Shown here one piece after another: positions 20,647 through 30,863 of a DNA stretch of 64,000 bases. Position 1 is the stretch's first letter; each line of letters opens with the position of its first letter. The translations under genes and the position numbers were made by a program. Source of the stretch: Evernia prunastri (taxonomy: Eukaryota; Ascomycota; Lecanoromycetes; Lecanorales; Parmeliaceae); contig NKYR01000154.1 in NCBI GenBank assembly GCA_003184365.1, forward strand, positions 1-64,000, in the 5' to 3' direction. Below the pieces are notes generated by a model. That model searched no databases. It saw only the letters and a list, made by a program, of their open reading frames with translations, and was not told the DNA's origin.

Positions 20647-21655
20647 ATGGCGGAACCCCTACGAAGTACCCTTGATAAGCCCGATGAGACTGCCCTAACG
20701 AAACAAGAGGAAGGCGTCCAGGTTGCCGTCCAATGGGCACAGGATAAGATTAACAATTTCGTGCTCGCGATCGAGTGAGTCACCCCAACCTAGACTTGAC
20801 GCGCCGTCTGCGGGATGGACAGCTACTGACAGGATTCTGTGTCATCTCAGAAGCGAATCCAAAGATCCCAAGCTACTCAATATCAGCTATATCATCTCTC
20901 GTCGAGCCAGTGTCGAAGTTTTCTTGTCCAAAAAGAGCACACTTGGTGAATTTGTAGGAGGCGTCATCGAAAATCTTGTGGCTGGCAAGATTGCAGAAGG
21001 TCTGACAGGCTTGGTCAAAGGTGCCGTCGGGAAACTCCTCGGTGCTTCTTCAGGTTCTGCAAAGACAGATCGGGTTTAGTAAGCAATTCTCTTCTAGGAA
21101 GATCTCGAGGAGGTAGAATCCACTGCTAACACTGTATGTTGCAGTGAAATTACATTCGATGAGCTTGGTGGCCTGAATCGGCTCGATGCCTTCATCTTTA
21201 GTTACTGTTTCACCTCGAGTGGACTCACTGATTTTACCAAGGCTGTCATCGGCGTTTGCATTGTCCGTTCTGCAGCGAACATGGTCGATGACAATGCTTA
21301 CCGCGTGGCTTTGACCAGCAGTGCCACCATTGACGATGGCTCGCGCAAGTTGATTAACCAGCATCTGATCAAGGTCGCTGAAGGTCAGAACACTACGCTC
21401 AATGAACTTGGCGAGCGCGTGGATATCGAAGAGGGCGTTCTGGCTGGAAGAGCTAGACTAGCCGAAGTCATTGGTGAAGGTGTTGCCCATTCGGCAGAGT
21501 ATATGGCACGCGCCGGAAAGAAGAATGCAGGAGCTTTAGTTGACCCAGGAAGCGCACAAGGGAACGCACAAAAGAACGCACAAGAGAACGCATCAGGGAG
21601 CGCACAAGGGGGCGCACATGGGGCGGCAGCAGGGAGCGCAATAGGGAGCGCATAA
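20647..21655 (+). CDS. Orphan protein B: hydrophobic Gly-zipper-like segment and tetrapeptide-repeat tail
   Basis: Exons 20647-20774, 20851-21078 and 21145-21655 join to 288 residues with introns of 76 and 66 nt. Start chosen at the first ATG (MAEPLRSTL). The N-terminal third is helical (EEGVQVAVQWAQDKINNF). The centre has the small-residue-rich hydrophobic stretch GEFVGGVIENLVAGKIAEGL followed by TGLVKGAVGKLLG, spaced like a glycine zipper or a membrane-inserting hairpin. A folded-looking region with FDELGGLNRLDAF and GVCIVRSAANMVDD follows. The last 35 residues are a degenerate tetrapeptide repeat (GSAQ/GNAQ/KNAQ type) encoded by nine 12-bp units. No signal peptide. I do not recognise the family. 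Divergent from gene A, same direction as gene C. Confidence 0.7.
21548..21655 (+). repeat. Nine 12-bp tandem units coding a tetrapeptide tail
   Basis: Units of the form GGGAGCGCACAA run from 21548 to the stop codon, exactly 9 x 12 bases. They encode Gly-Ser-Ala-Gln variants at the C-terminus of orphan protein B. The unit length keeps the frame whatever the copy number. Confidence 0.85.
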
Positions 21656-21905
21656 GAATACGCGCAAAGGACCTAATCATCGGAAAAGATCAGCTGGGTA
21701 TTATTGTATCTTCACCACAGAAATCATTATTTCCATTTATACTGTGCCAAGGCAGTCGCGGTGAAGTTATAGATAAGCACGACTAAGACTTGAATCTACG
21801 CATTTCCTCCATAGACCCTTCTGTGCCTTTAAAAGCCTGGTGTATGGAAATGACGATGGAACCCGGTTAGAGAGATATGATGAATGGCTCGTAGGAACAG
21901 TGTAG

Positions 21906-22068
21906 GAGTATCCACCAAAAGAAATGCATAGAGGGAATTTTTTGCGGGCGAAAGACTTATTTAAAGTATGTTAAGTCCTACTGTGAAGAAGTTTGAAATT
22001 TTACCGGCTTCACTGTAGGGCTGAGAGATTTTAAGGTTGCCTCTATGCATTTCTTTTGGTGGATACTC
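21906..22068. mobile_element. MITE-like palindromic element, perfect 29-bp terminal inverted repeats
   Basis: GAGTATCCACCAAAAGAAAT plus GCATAGAGG (21906-21934) is the exact reverse complement of 22040-22068. A second, inner inverted repeat lies at 21977-21988 and 22008-22019 (CCTACTGTGAAG against CTTCACTGTAGG, one mismatch). Total length is 163 bp with no coding capacity. I see no obvious target-site duplication. Confidence 0.75.
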
Positions 22069-22595
22069 TTTCTTATGAGTATCAAGAGCAGCATGATGAA
22101 AAGGTCACGTCTGATAAACTATCCTCTTCATTTAGGGTATTCAAAGTCAGTCTAACAATCGGGAAAGAATGTTTTCGGGATCTTGTGTCCGGTCAGTTGT
22201 TGAAACTTCAAGACTCGCCCGCCGCGCAAGGTTCAAGGGATGGATTGGCACGCATCTTTTCGCCCAGAGTGTCCCTCGGTCCTTAAAATTGAGTCGTTTG
22301 CCGCAACTTACTTACATCACCCTAAGTACCTAAGTTCGACCAGGTTAGCTCGAGATGATCAGCGTAATATTGTTCTCCTTTCTGTATCGCTGCATCAAAA
22401 CCTCGGAAACTGGGCCCAGATCATGGTGACTACATAATTGCTGGTACGAATAGGTCAATGGTAGCAATTTAGCATTCAGACTTGGTCATGACTGTTTGGT
22501 GCATCGAGTGGCTGGCTGAATGATCAACCAGGCCGCATTCGCTAAGATAGGACACTAATACTGCTTCCACTTTTTTCCTTGAGTCCCAATATTGC

Positions 22596-22630
<35 letters not shown>
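22596..22630. repeat. TTGA microsatellite
   Basis: About eight and a half uninterrupted TTGA units. Confidence 0.95.
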
Positions 22631-22631
<1 letters not shown>

Positions 22632-23558
22632 CATAGAGCTCTAGCTATTGAGAGCCCATCTTTAGAATGCGAAGGTCTAACTAGCTGCGCCAAAACAAGA
22701 GCTTGGACTTGTCACACCCTAACACGCTGTCCATCTGGACAACAACATATCCAAATTCAGCTCTTATCACCATAGTCTCTAGACTTAGCATCAATGATAT
22801 CTGAGTAGCCCAAAGAGATCCTCCTGCACTGGCCGTTTTCATGTTTCCAACTCAATACTTCGCTGCAAGTGGAAACGAGCGCACAGCAGATGACAAGGAA
22901 CGCAGCCAGCCACGGGTACGCAGCTGGTGATGGCAGGTTCAGCCAGCCACGAGTGGCGAGAGCTCGGTCCACCATCGCCACACCATTCTCATTGCAGTAC
23001 TGAAAACATTGCATGTTCTAGTATTGACCGATTCTGGTTGGGTAACTATGCCCTTTGTTAAAAATTTACCATGCAGTCGCCGAACATGCCAGCAAGCCAA
23101 AGACCACCGATTCCTCGATAGTGCCGTAGCGGTTGACTCTGCTTTTGGCGGAACGCCACACGGTTTCGTGGCAGCTGAAGAACCCGGATAATTGCTGGGG
23201 CGAATGGAAAGCCAAGGTTCGTAAGTATGAAAGACTCGATCGAGAGAAGGAAGGACGGCCGTCAACCTTCGTTGGTCAAAGACTCTCGCCTGGTCTCCGG
23301 TCTAATTCATTGATTTCGCAACTTTGTGCTGTCATTCAGGGTTGTGTGGTTGGGCAATGGTTTCGCTGGCTCCCATGAGGTCTGGATCCCTCTTTATAAG
23401 TTAGAGTCAAGCAATCTCCATCTCACGATTCATATTTTTGCACCTCTCCAACTTTAACCGCATCCTGTCACATTCCAGTTCTATACTCGCCAATTGCTTT
23501 CGATTTTCGATTTCGCTAGTTCTGTTGACCGAAGACCCTTTTCGACCAGCGCTCTACC

Positions 23559-24416
23559 ATGTTCAGCCAGTTGAGTGCAGACGATGTCGCAAAGTTATTC
23601 GAAAAGGAAGCAAGGAATGCCCATGAGGCCATACGCAATGAAACTCGAAGTCGTGAAAATGCTTTTCGCAACGCCTTTGTCCTGGCAGTCAATAAAAGCG
23701 GAGAGCAGTACAGTATCACAGCCGTAAGGAAGCTGCCTTCGTCGTCCTTAATTCTCGATGCTGATGTACTCGGCTGCTCTAGGAAGCCACTACAGTCCAA
23801 CAGGAGGGAACAACGGGAGCAGATGTAATACTTTCGTGGCCCACGGCACGCGAACGCGACTACTGCTACTTGCAGTTTAAGTTGCTCTACAAAAGCTACA
23901 ATGCGTATCGGGAAGCCATCCTGGCATCCCAGAAAATTGATCCAAACACGATCTTTCCTTGGAAAGGAGACGATACGTCAAGGTGGACCGTTGCTGAGCC
24001 GTACTTCGATGCGGTTTATCAAAGCAGACAAGAGGGCGAGAACAACAGCGTGTACCAAGCGGTAAGCCTTGCAGAGACTGTAGAGCAGAAGGTATGCATT
24101 TCCCTTCATCCAACGCTCGCTCAAGCTCAGATGCTATGGCCAGAACCAGAACAAAGCTATCCCAATTGCAGCTGGAGGTTTCCTCCTCATCGGAACAGAC
24201 CGTGTCTCTGTCCTACCGCTGGGTTCTTTGGGAGCCGTTCTTAGTCGCTGGCGCGAGGTTACTCGGGCTGGACTCGATAAGATGACGGGCAGCAAGCTGA
24301 ACAAGGTGATGGAATCCACACAGGGCGTAGGTCAAGTGGTATATTGGCCACAGCATGAGGCGAGCAACCGAGAGATGTCGATAAAGCATGCGACTCCGTC
24401 CAAAGAGGAGACTTAG
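23559..24416 (+). CDS. Orphan protein C, small protein of unknown family
   Basis: Exons 23559-23723, 23783-24061 and 24126-24416 give 244 residues. Introns of 59 and 64 nt; the third exon must begin after GCTCGCTCAAG (24125), because the next AG downstream gives a wrong frame. The N-terminus is a charged helix (LSADDVAKLFEKEARNAHEA). The middle has ARERDYCYLQFKLLYKSYNA and TRWTV-like aromatic sequence (SRWTVAEPYFDAVY). The last exon carries the hydrophobic AIPIAAGGFLLIGTD and VLPLGSLGAVLSRW, then a basic helix. No signal peptide. Family not recognised. It follows gene B in the same direction at 1.9 kb. Confidence 0.65.
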
Positions 24417-25411
24417 TGGACTCGCGAAGATAAAATTTTGTTCGCTGGTCACCCATGACACAGCATTTCAGCGGAGAACCCTCTTCACGTCCTTTCCTTG
24501 CTACGACGTGGGCTAGGGTGTGATCGTGAACATCGTTCTTAACAAATATACTGAACTGATCCTTTTTACTTTATAGTCTCATAGATCTACAACATCACGA
24601 GGCTATATCAAGATATCCCTGAAGAGCGAGTTCAAATTTTCAGCTGTTCTTTGAATGTAAATTCACGAACTATTTACGAGTTATGAAAGACATATAGTAG
24701 CTGGCTAGCAATGCTAGTAAGCCTCTCAATTCATAGTTACTTGCTGGTATATGTCATTACGGCATATAAGAGTCGTTCTTCTATTCTTTTTGATAAAATG
24801 TGAGATATGTATTATACTCTTCAACTTCGCCGAAAGTCGTTTCTCGATCGTTGGATAATCAAAATAAAGAGGATCAAAGTAGTCAGTATTCTAGTCCTTA
24901 GCTGGGTCTAGCGCATCTTAATTATGTCCGTCAGCCATAAAATGCTGTCAGCTTGTGTGGTCTGGAGGTGTATTTAGATTGTATTAGGTTCGATTCCTAA
25001 TGGCGCTGGTTCTACAACAGTATTGGTGAAGTGGGCTTCTTATTTTCTGCTTAATCATATCAATAGTCTGATCTCTATATTCTTCTTTCTTAGTACCTTT
25101 CTTAGTTCCGAAACGAAAAACGTTACGTCTTTACGAGTCGTAATTAATATCTAAAGAGTGTAGTAATAGACGTACGGTTTTTGACTGCTCGAATATTAGG
25201 CGGGAGATTAAGTGAGTGAGAAAGTAGAAAAGTGGAGGATGAGCTTGCTCATCTGGACTAGGGTGCGGATCATTCCAGTGACCTGAGAAATGTATTATTT
25301 TTATGACCCCGGCTCAGGGTCGCCAAAATAAATTGCACAGTGACGGGTCATCGAGTAAAGGAGCTTTATAACCAAAATCTTGTTGATCAAGGCTTTCGTT
25401 GGTGAGTTATA
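24417..25411. other. AT-rich gene-free stretch with a pol III B-box
   Basis: About 1 kb of AT-rich DNA without coding signal; see the tRNA-like entry. Possibly RIP-mutated repeat sequence. Confidence 0.5.
24909..25008 (+). other. tRNA-like/SINE-like sequence with perfect B-box
   Basis: GGTTCGATTCC (24988-24998) is a perfect pol III B-box, inside the T-arm-like hairpin TTAGG-TTCGATT-CCTAA. About 75 bases upstream TAGCGCATCTTAATTA resembles a degenerate A-box, and AGCGC there can pair with GCGCT after the T-arm. The D-arm and anticodon arm do not fold canonically. A decayed tRNA gene or tRNA-derived SINE fits better than a working tRNA. Confidence 0.35.
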
Positions 25412-25933
25412 AAGCTGGTAGAAACAGATAGTCAGCGATTTTCGCGGGCTTTCCGAGATGACCTAACATGAGGATCATGTTGATTTCTCTGAGTTGCGGA
25501 GCCGTTGGGTATGTACCGATGACGAATCTGTATAGTAGCTGTGACTGACGGTCGTGACGTGCAGATTAGACCTTACCGCCGCTTCTCGCATTTACATGAT
25601 GGAACCTCAGTGGAACCCGATGTTGGAGGAACAAGCGCTGGATCGTGTGCATCGCATTGGGCAGACGAAGCCAGTGACCACTATTCAATACATCGTAAAA
25701 GGGTCAATTGAGGAGGTGAGTCTGCGAGCTTTATTCTAAGTGTGGGTGCTCTAACCCGTCCCAGAATATCGGCATCATGCAAGCCCGGAAGAGACATCTT
25801 GCTGACTCGTCTCTATCACAACCACGCCTGGTGGATGCCACACGTTCGGAGAGTCGTTTTGAGGTATGATCTCTGCTTCAAATCTCAAAATTTGACTAAT
25901 TGATTGCAGTATTTACGGTCATTGGTCTCGTAG
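25412..25933 (+). pseudogene. C-terminal tail of a SNF2-family helicase
   Basis: Reads KLVETDSQRFSRAFRDD, then after a one-base deletion at about 25460-25465 (GACCTAAC where GACCCTAAC is expected) MRIMLISLSCGAVG. An intron (25509-25564) leads to LDLTAASRIYMMEPQWNPML and EQALDRVHRIGQTKPV, i.e. helicase motifs V and VI, then VKGSIEE. Two more introns lead to ARKRHLADSS and SRFEYLRSLVS, with stop 25931-25933. This matches the last ~150 residues of RAD5/HLTF-like SNF2 proteins. The ATPase half and the rest of the C-lobe are absent, so it cannot work. Confidence 0.8.
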
Positions 25934-26775
25934 GGTGCTTGCAGGGTCGGGAAATGGAACCTTCATACGTTGTCGGAAGGTATGTATAGCGACATTGTCG
26001 TCTAATCGTCTTGTCGGAAAAGAGGCGGAAAGTGTCCAGTCTGGTGTTCGACGCTGAAACGGTACTGATACAGCGAGTTACAAATTTTCTCTTTGGTCAT
26101 CAAACATTCGCATGGCTATTTTGGCCGAATAAGCGCCAGCGACAATGGGTCAAGAACTAATCTCATGACTATGGTAGATTATCGTGGCAAAACTCGATCC
26201 TTGGCTTCGAAGGGCATCTTGCCTTCGCAGTACTCGAATAAAAAGCAGGAATGACTACAGCAGCTTTGATTTCGGAGTTGAGCCGGTAGTGGTAGTAGCG
26301 TCCAATCGCCAAAGGGGGCTTATGAACCGGTAAGAGGCTGGTATTAGTATCTCCAGAAAGCTTCGAACTGAGGACCAGGGGAGTCGACTATAAAAGAGCA
26401 GAAGAGCAAAGAAGCAAAAGTTCTATAAGCTCGCTAAATCAGAAGAATTCACAAAAGCTTGAAAACATCTTGGCGGAATACGATTGCGAGCGTGCTATGT
26501 CCGTCCGCTATAGATTTACGACTCTCCTCTCCTCTACGTCCTCCCAGGAGTGAAGCACTGGCATCCATTCTTTCAAAAGAGATACTCTGACTGACAGATA
26601 TGATGCTTCCAACAACTCATGTAAGCTGCGCTCACGCTATGATAGTACATATGGGTGGGGATGTAAGAATTCTACCCACGAAGATGAGGATGTTACATGC
26701 TACACCTCCACCATGACTCTTGCTCCATGCAAATGCTCACCATCAAAACTCCCAGACCGTGGGTACTGCCTTGCC
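25934..26775. other. Gene-free stretch
   Basis: No gene seen; includes the 3' flank of the RBR ligase gene. Confidence 0.5.
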
Positions 26776-28487
26776 TCACGGTCCCACACCAATGTCTACA
26801 TTGAATTTCCACACGCCTGTAGGACATTAGAATGAGCCAGATTACCTTTTTGGGAAGGCGACTCACCAGCTTTAAGGTTCTGGGCTGTGTCATCGAGTAA
26901 GATAACTCTCCTCTTATTGCAGTACGACGTCTTGTCCATCATGTCCACCTTCAAAGCTGCCAGCTCAGTGGTTGGCTTTTCAAACATCTCACTGAGGCCT
27001 TCCACAGCCATCTCGAGATCCTTTTGGTTATCTTCGAAGATTTCGGTCAGGTTGTTACGTTGAAGATAGTAAGCAAATGCGTAAGTCCATTTAAGGGTCT
27101 GCCGGCATTGCTGCAGTGCCTGCGACGCTGTATCCAGAAATTGGACTTCAATCCATGACATTCCAGAGGCCGTCTGCAGATTCATCATTTTCCTTTCCGT
27201 CTTCAGGTAAAGATCTTTATCAAGCTTAGCTGACTGCTCGTGATTTGCATAGCGGTTGTAGTAATGTAGATATCTCTCAAGAGATTGTCTCGATTTGGCC
27301 TGGGCATCACGTCCATCAAAGCCCGATTTCTCCTCGAAGCGGTTGCAGTTGTACCAGCTCGTGCCGTGCTCTGACCACAACCCCATACACATCCAGCAGA
27401 ATTCATGTTTACATTTCCGGCATGTCATGTGATTACAACCGCCATTCTTCTCAATTGTTGACGAGCATTTCGGGCACTCTTTGGTGTTTGCTGATATCCA
27501 GTTCGCTGTTTCTGAATCATCTTCGCATTTCTTGATCCATTGCTTGACTAGTGAGCATGGTGCCGGTTGGTGGTCGCTCAGAGTGCAGCCAAAGCAAAAG
27601 CGATGTTTGCACGAGCATGAAACTGAAGGCACTATTCGGCCAAGGTCCTTTTTCTTGATGCCACATTCGATGGCATATTCGCAGTTGGGAGCCGGGCACC
27701 ACTTCAGGTTCTCTTTGTCGTCGACGTAAGTGCGCGTGAGAAGCACTTGGTATCTATGCCAATTAGTGAAACCCCTAACCTGATTGCTGATCCAAGTACC
27801 TTGACCTGAGCTCCGCTGCAACAAGCAAGTCCAAAGATTTCGCGTCCACGATGCGATGGCAGCCGCGGGTTGGACATTGTATCCTGGCGGCCTCGCCTTC
27901 GTCCTTGATTTTCTGAGCGAGATACTGCCTGTAACAATCGGTGCAATAGCGATGCCCGCATTTTAACGCATAAGTTTCCAAACCAGGCGTGTCTTCACAG
28001 CAGATATCGCATGTGAAGTCTTTGATCACCTTGGTCTTCGGCGTTTGAGCAGCGTCTGGCCCCAGTCCGGCAGTTTCCAAAACAGCATCAGGCTTTTCCA
28101 TGTATGCCTCGATCAGTCGCTCCTTGTTCCATCGGAGGTGCCGTAGGAGTATAGCAGAAGCTTCTGATGGCTGGCCAAGGATCGAGGAGACTTCGTCGAT
28201 TTGCTTGTCCTGATGCAATTGTATATCTACTGGTGAGAAGACCTTGTAGTCAACCTCGTAGGACTTCTTTGTAGGCTTGAGGTCTTTATCTTGCGAGAAC
28301 CCAACATCCGGCTCTTCCTCATCATCGAACTCTGGTGTCGAGATCACGGGGTCAGCCGGATGCATGAGATAGCACAAGGCGAGCACGTACCGTCTCCTAG
28401 ACTTCCATCGTCACTTTCTTGAGCACCTCCGAAGTCATCTTCGTCCTGGCTAGATAGACCACTCATAAACTCATCGTCAGAATCCAT
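26776..28487 (-). CDS. Ariadne-type RBR E3 ubiquitin ligase
   Basis: Exons 28487-28391, 28331-27800, 27753-26867 and 26816-26776 give 518 residues. The start is MDSDDEFMSGLSSQDED, the conserved acidic N-terminus of fungal Ariadne proteins; an in-frame upstream Met at 28703 would add 72 residues and is less likely. A UBA-like region lies at about 80-130. RING1 is CDICCEDTPG..CGHRYCTDCY, the IBR has CPAPNC..CSCKHRFCFGC, and RING2 reads CPKCSSTIEKNGGCNHMTC, where the Cys of GGCNHMTC is the catalytic thioester residue. A helical Ariadne domain follows. RBR ligases take ubiquitin onto RING2 before passing it to substrate; the Ariadne domain is autoinhibitory and relieved by neddylated cullins. The last exon is only 41 nt and restores the true C-terminus. 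Confidence 0.93.
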
Positions 28488-29590
28488 GGCAGTCAATGGC
28501 GGGGTGTTAAGTGCTGCCCTGGACGAGGCTGTTGCGTAGTCTTTGGTGCAGTCTTTGCTGATCTTGCTGGTCTTGACAGGATTATTGGCTGCTTCGGCTG
28601 TCTGAGAAGCTTTCCTCTTTCGTGTTAGAGGAGACGTGGTGGAGGAGGGGGAGAAGCTCGGTGCTGGATCTCGCGGATGACGAGACCAGTGCACGAGCTT
28701 CAAGGGAGACGAGGGTCTTTAATTAAGGGTGATGTTTTGGAATAGTCGAGGAAAGAACGATCACCTATCGCGTTGAAGGCCAGGTTGAAATGGAATGCTC
28801 AATGAGGTGTCCTATGGTTCAGGAGCTGAAGCAGGCCATCAACGGTTCGAGGGGTGTACTCTACCTAGGCCCCTAGGCTTCTCAGGGCCAGGATGGGAGT
28901 AAAGGATAACAATTAGTCATCCACTAACGCCACACCAGCGCCTCAGAGTGGGATTACTTGACCTCAGTACGCCACACTAAAGGTACGGTGATACATAAGG
29001 TACTCTACAGAAGTACAGAGTCGAGTATACTTTAGACTGGAAATAAGGTACTTGATCTCTGTCGACTAATGGAAAGTGAATTATGGACCTGATATTTCTC
29101 CATCACCTGTGGATGTCTTGGAAATGGATGCATTGATGCAACCTGCAACCTGGTCCTAATGCCTGCGATACCGACTCTTCAATATGGCTGCCTGGTGGTC
29201 TATGTCGGCATGCCGAATGTTGCGAGACTTCATATTTCAAATCGAGATGTGGAAGCTATTGCCGTCTGGCGGCCCAATGTGGGATGAAGCCATTCACCTG
29301 TATCAGTATCAGTACTATTTACTGTTGCCTAATGTTCTTCGAGTCCTCAGGCATTGGCGACACATCCTTCGACAAATCGATTATAAATCACTGTCAAGCA
29401 TATGTGCTTTCATCTTTGCTCCCCACTTCTTTTTGACTCATTCAGTTCCAATTCTTCTCGAGATAAAGAATATACACACTTCATATTTATCTTCCAATTC
29501 GTGAAGCTACTCTAAGGCTTATCTGCTCCGCTGCCTCAATCATACCTCTGTCGTCAAGGGAAATTAAGCAGATATTTGCAGCTTTACACA
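28488..29590. other. Divergent promoter region, no gene
   Basis: Intergenic between the RBR ligase and HD-domain genes. A frame at 29184-29504 has no splice context or domain and is not called. Confidence 0.5.
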
Positions 29591-30530
29591 ATGGCGACTC
29601 CTCCAACTCGAGTTCTCGCCGGTGTTTTGGTCCCAGACACTCCATTGATAACCAAAGCTCTCGCTCTTTGCCGCAAGCATCTAAATGACCTCGCTTATAA
29701 TCACTGCATTAGATCATGGCTCTTTGGCTCCGTCATCGCAGCAAAGACACCCGAGCTCCAAGGCCTTGACATCGAAGTCCATGCTATAGCCGCGATCTTG
29801 CATGATTTGGGTTGGGACGAGGCCGGTGACTTCGTAACCCAGGACAAGCGGTTCGAAGTCGACGGCGCAAATGCTGCGCGCGAATTCCTCAAAAGGGAAG
29901 CAGGCGACTGGGACGAGCACCGACTACAGGTCGTGTGGGATGCCATCGCGCTGCATACTACTCCGAGCATCGCTGTAAGCTACTTCTTCACCCCTCCAAT
30001 TCTTCTTCCCTGCTGTGTTTCGACTCAGGGGACTCGCACATCGGTTTGCTAGAACCAAATCTTCTCTCAAATGGCCATGCTAAATTGAAGAACTTGCAGT
30101 GGCACAAAGAACCCGAAGTTATCGCTACGAGCTACGGTACTACGTACGTACATTCCGGAGATCACCTTTCCTTCTCCATATTGAGATTGAACCATGCGGC
30201 ACTTTTTGCTTTCGGAACCGGTCTTGCAGCTGAATTCTTTGCCTCGAACAAGCAATGCTGACTCGGAACCTGCGCAGTGCTGATTTCGCCGGGCCTGATC
30301 AAGCAGTTGGCGGGCATTTGACGTGGGAGGCGTGGAATGTTATTGTCAAGGAATTCCCCAGATTGGGAATGAAGGAAGGTGTGCGAGAGATCCTATGTGG
30401 GCTGTGCCGCACCAAACCCCAGACCACGTACGACAACTTCGTGGGACAATATGGGGAGCGTTATGTCGAAGGATACACTGTGGCTGGCAAGGAGGCAATT
30501 GACTTTTTGGAAGCGAATTCGCTCGGTTGA
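29591..30530 (+). CDS. HD-domain protein, cyanamide hydratase-like
   Basis: Exons 29591-29974, 30100-30143 (44 nt) and 30278-30530 give 226 residues. HD-type metal ligands are visible: NHCIRSWLFG (first His), AILHDLGWDE (His-Asp pair) and DAIALHTT. Later come WHKEPEVIATSYGT, DFAGPDQAVGGHLTW and CRTKPQTTYDNFVGQYGERY, all conserved in fungal cyanamide hydratase/HD proteins. Cyanamide hydratase converts cyanamide to urea; many relatives have other or unknown substrates, so the reaction here is not certain. The small middle exon is supported by phase on both sides. Cytosolic, no signal peptide. Confidence 0.85.
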
Positions 30531-30863
30531 AAGGGCTTCTGACTCTGCGGCAGTGCCCTTTTGCGCGTAGCAGACCTTCCTACTCGCTTGTAGTGGCTTT
30601 GTACTCGCTCGTTCAGAGATGTTTTCCAAGGGGTCACAAATGGGTGGTATTGGGTACTTTTCTCTCAAACACGTAGGATTTTTTAATTTATGCAATTGAG
30701 CCGATGTATTTAAAGCAAAGCATGAGCATTTCCTCCTTCCTATACGGTTGCACTACACCTTAGGGAAGGCACTGTCTCGCGGTCAAAATATCAAAATCTC
30801 TCACTGTACAAAAGCGCACACCCTAGCTAGTGCCTGTTAACAACAAGCCTACTTTAGATATCC

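Larger units (their letters stand above)
21656..23558. other. Intergenic with MITE-like hairpin and microsatellite
   Basis: No supportable gene in 1.9 kb. It contains the 163-bp palindromic element at 21906-22068 and a TTGA microsatellite. Minus-strand frames at 22757-23265 have no domain or splice support. Confidence 0.5.

Noticed and set aside
22757..23265. Overlapping minus-strand frames before orphan gene C
   Set aside because: No domain or splice support, no consistent single frame.
29184..29504. 106-codon + strand frame upstream of the HD gene
   Set aside because: No family similarity, no introns, composition like flanking intergenic DNA.
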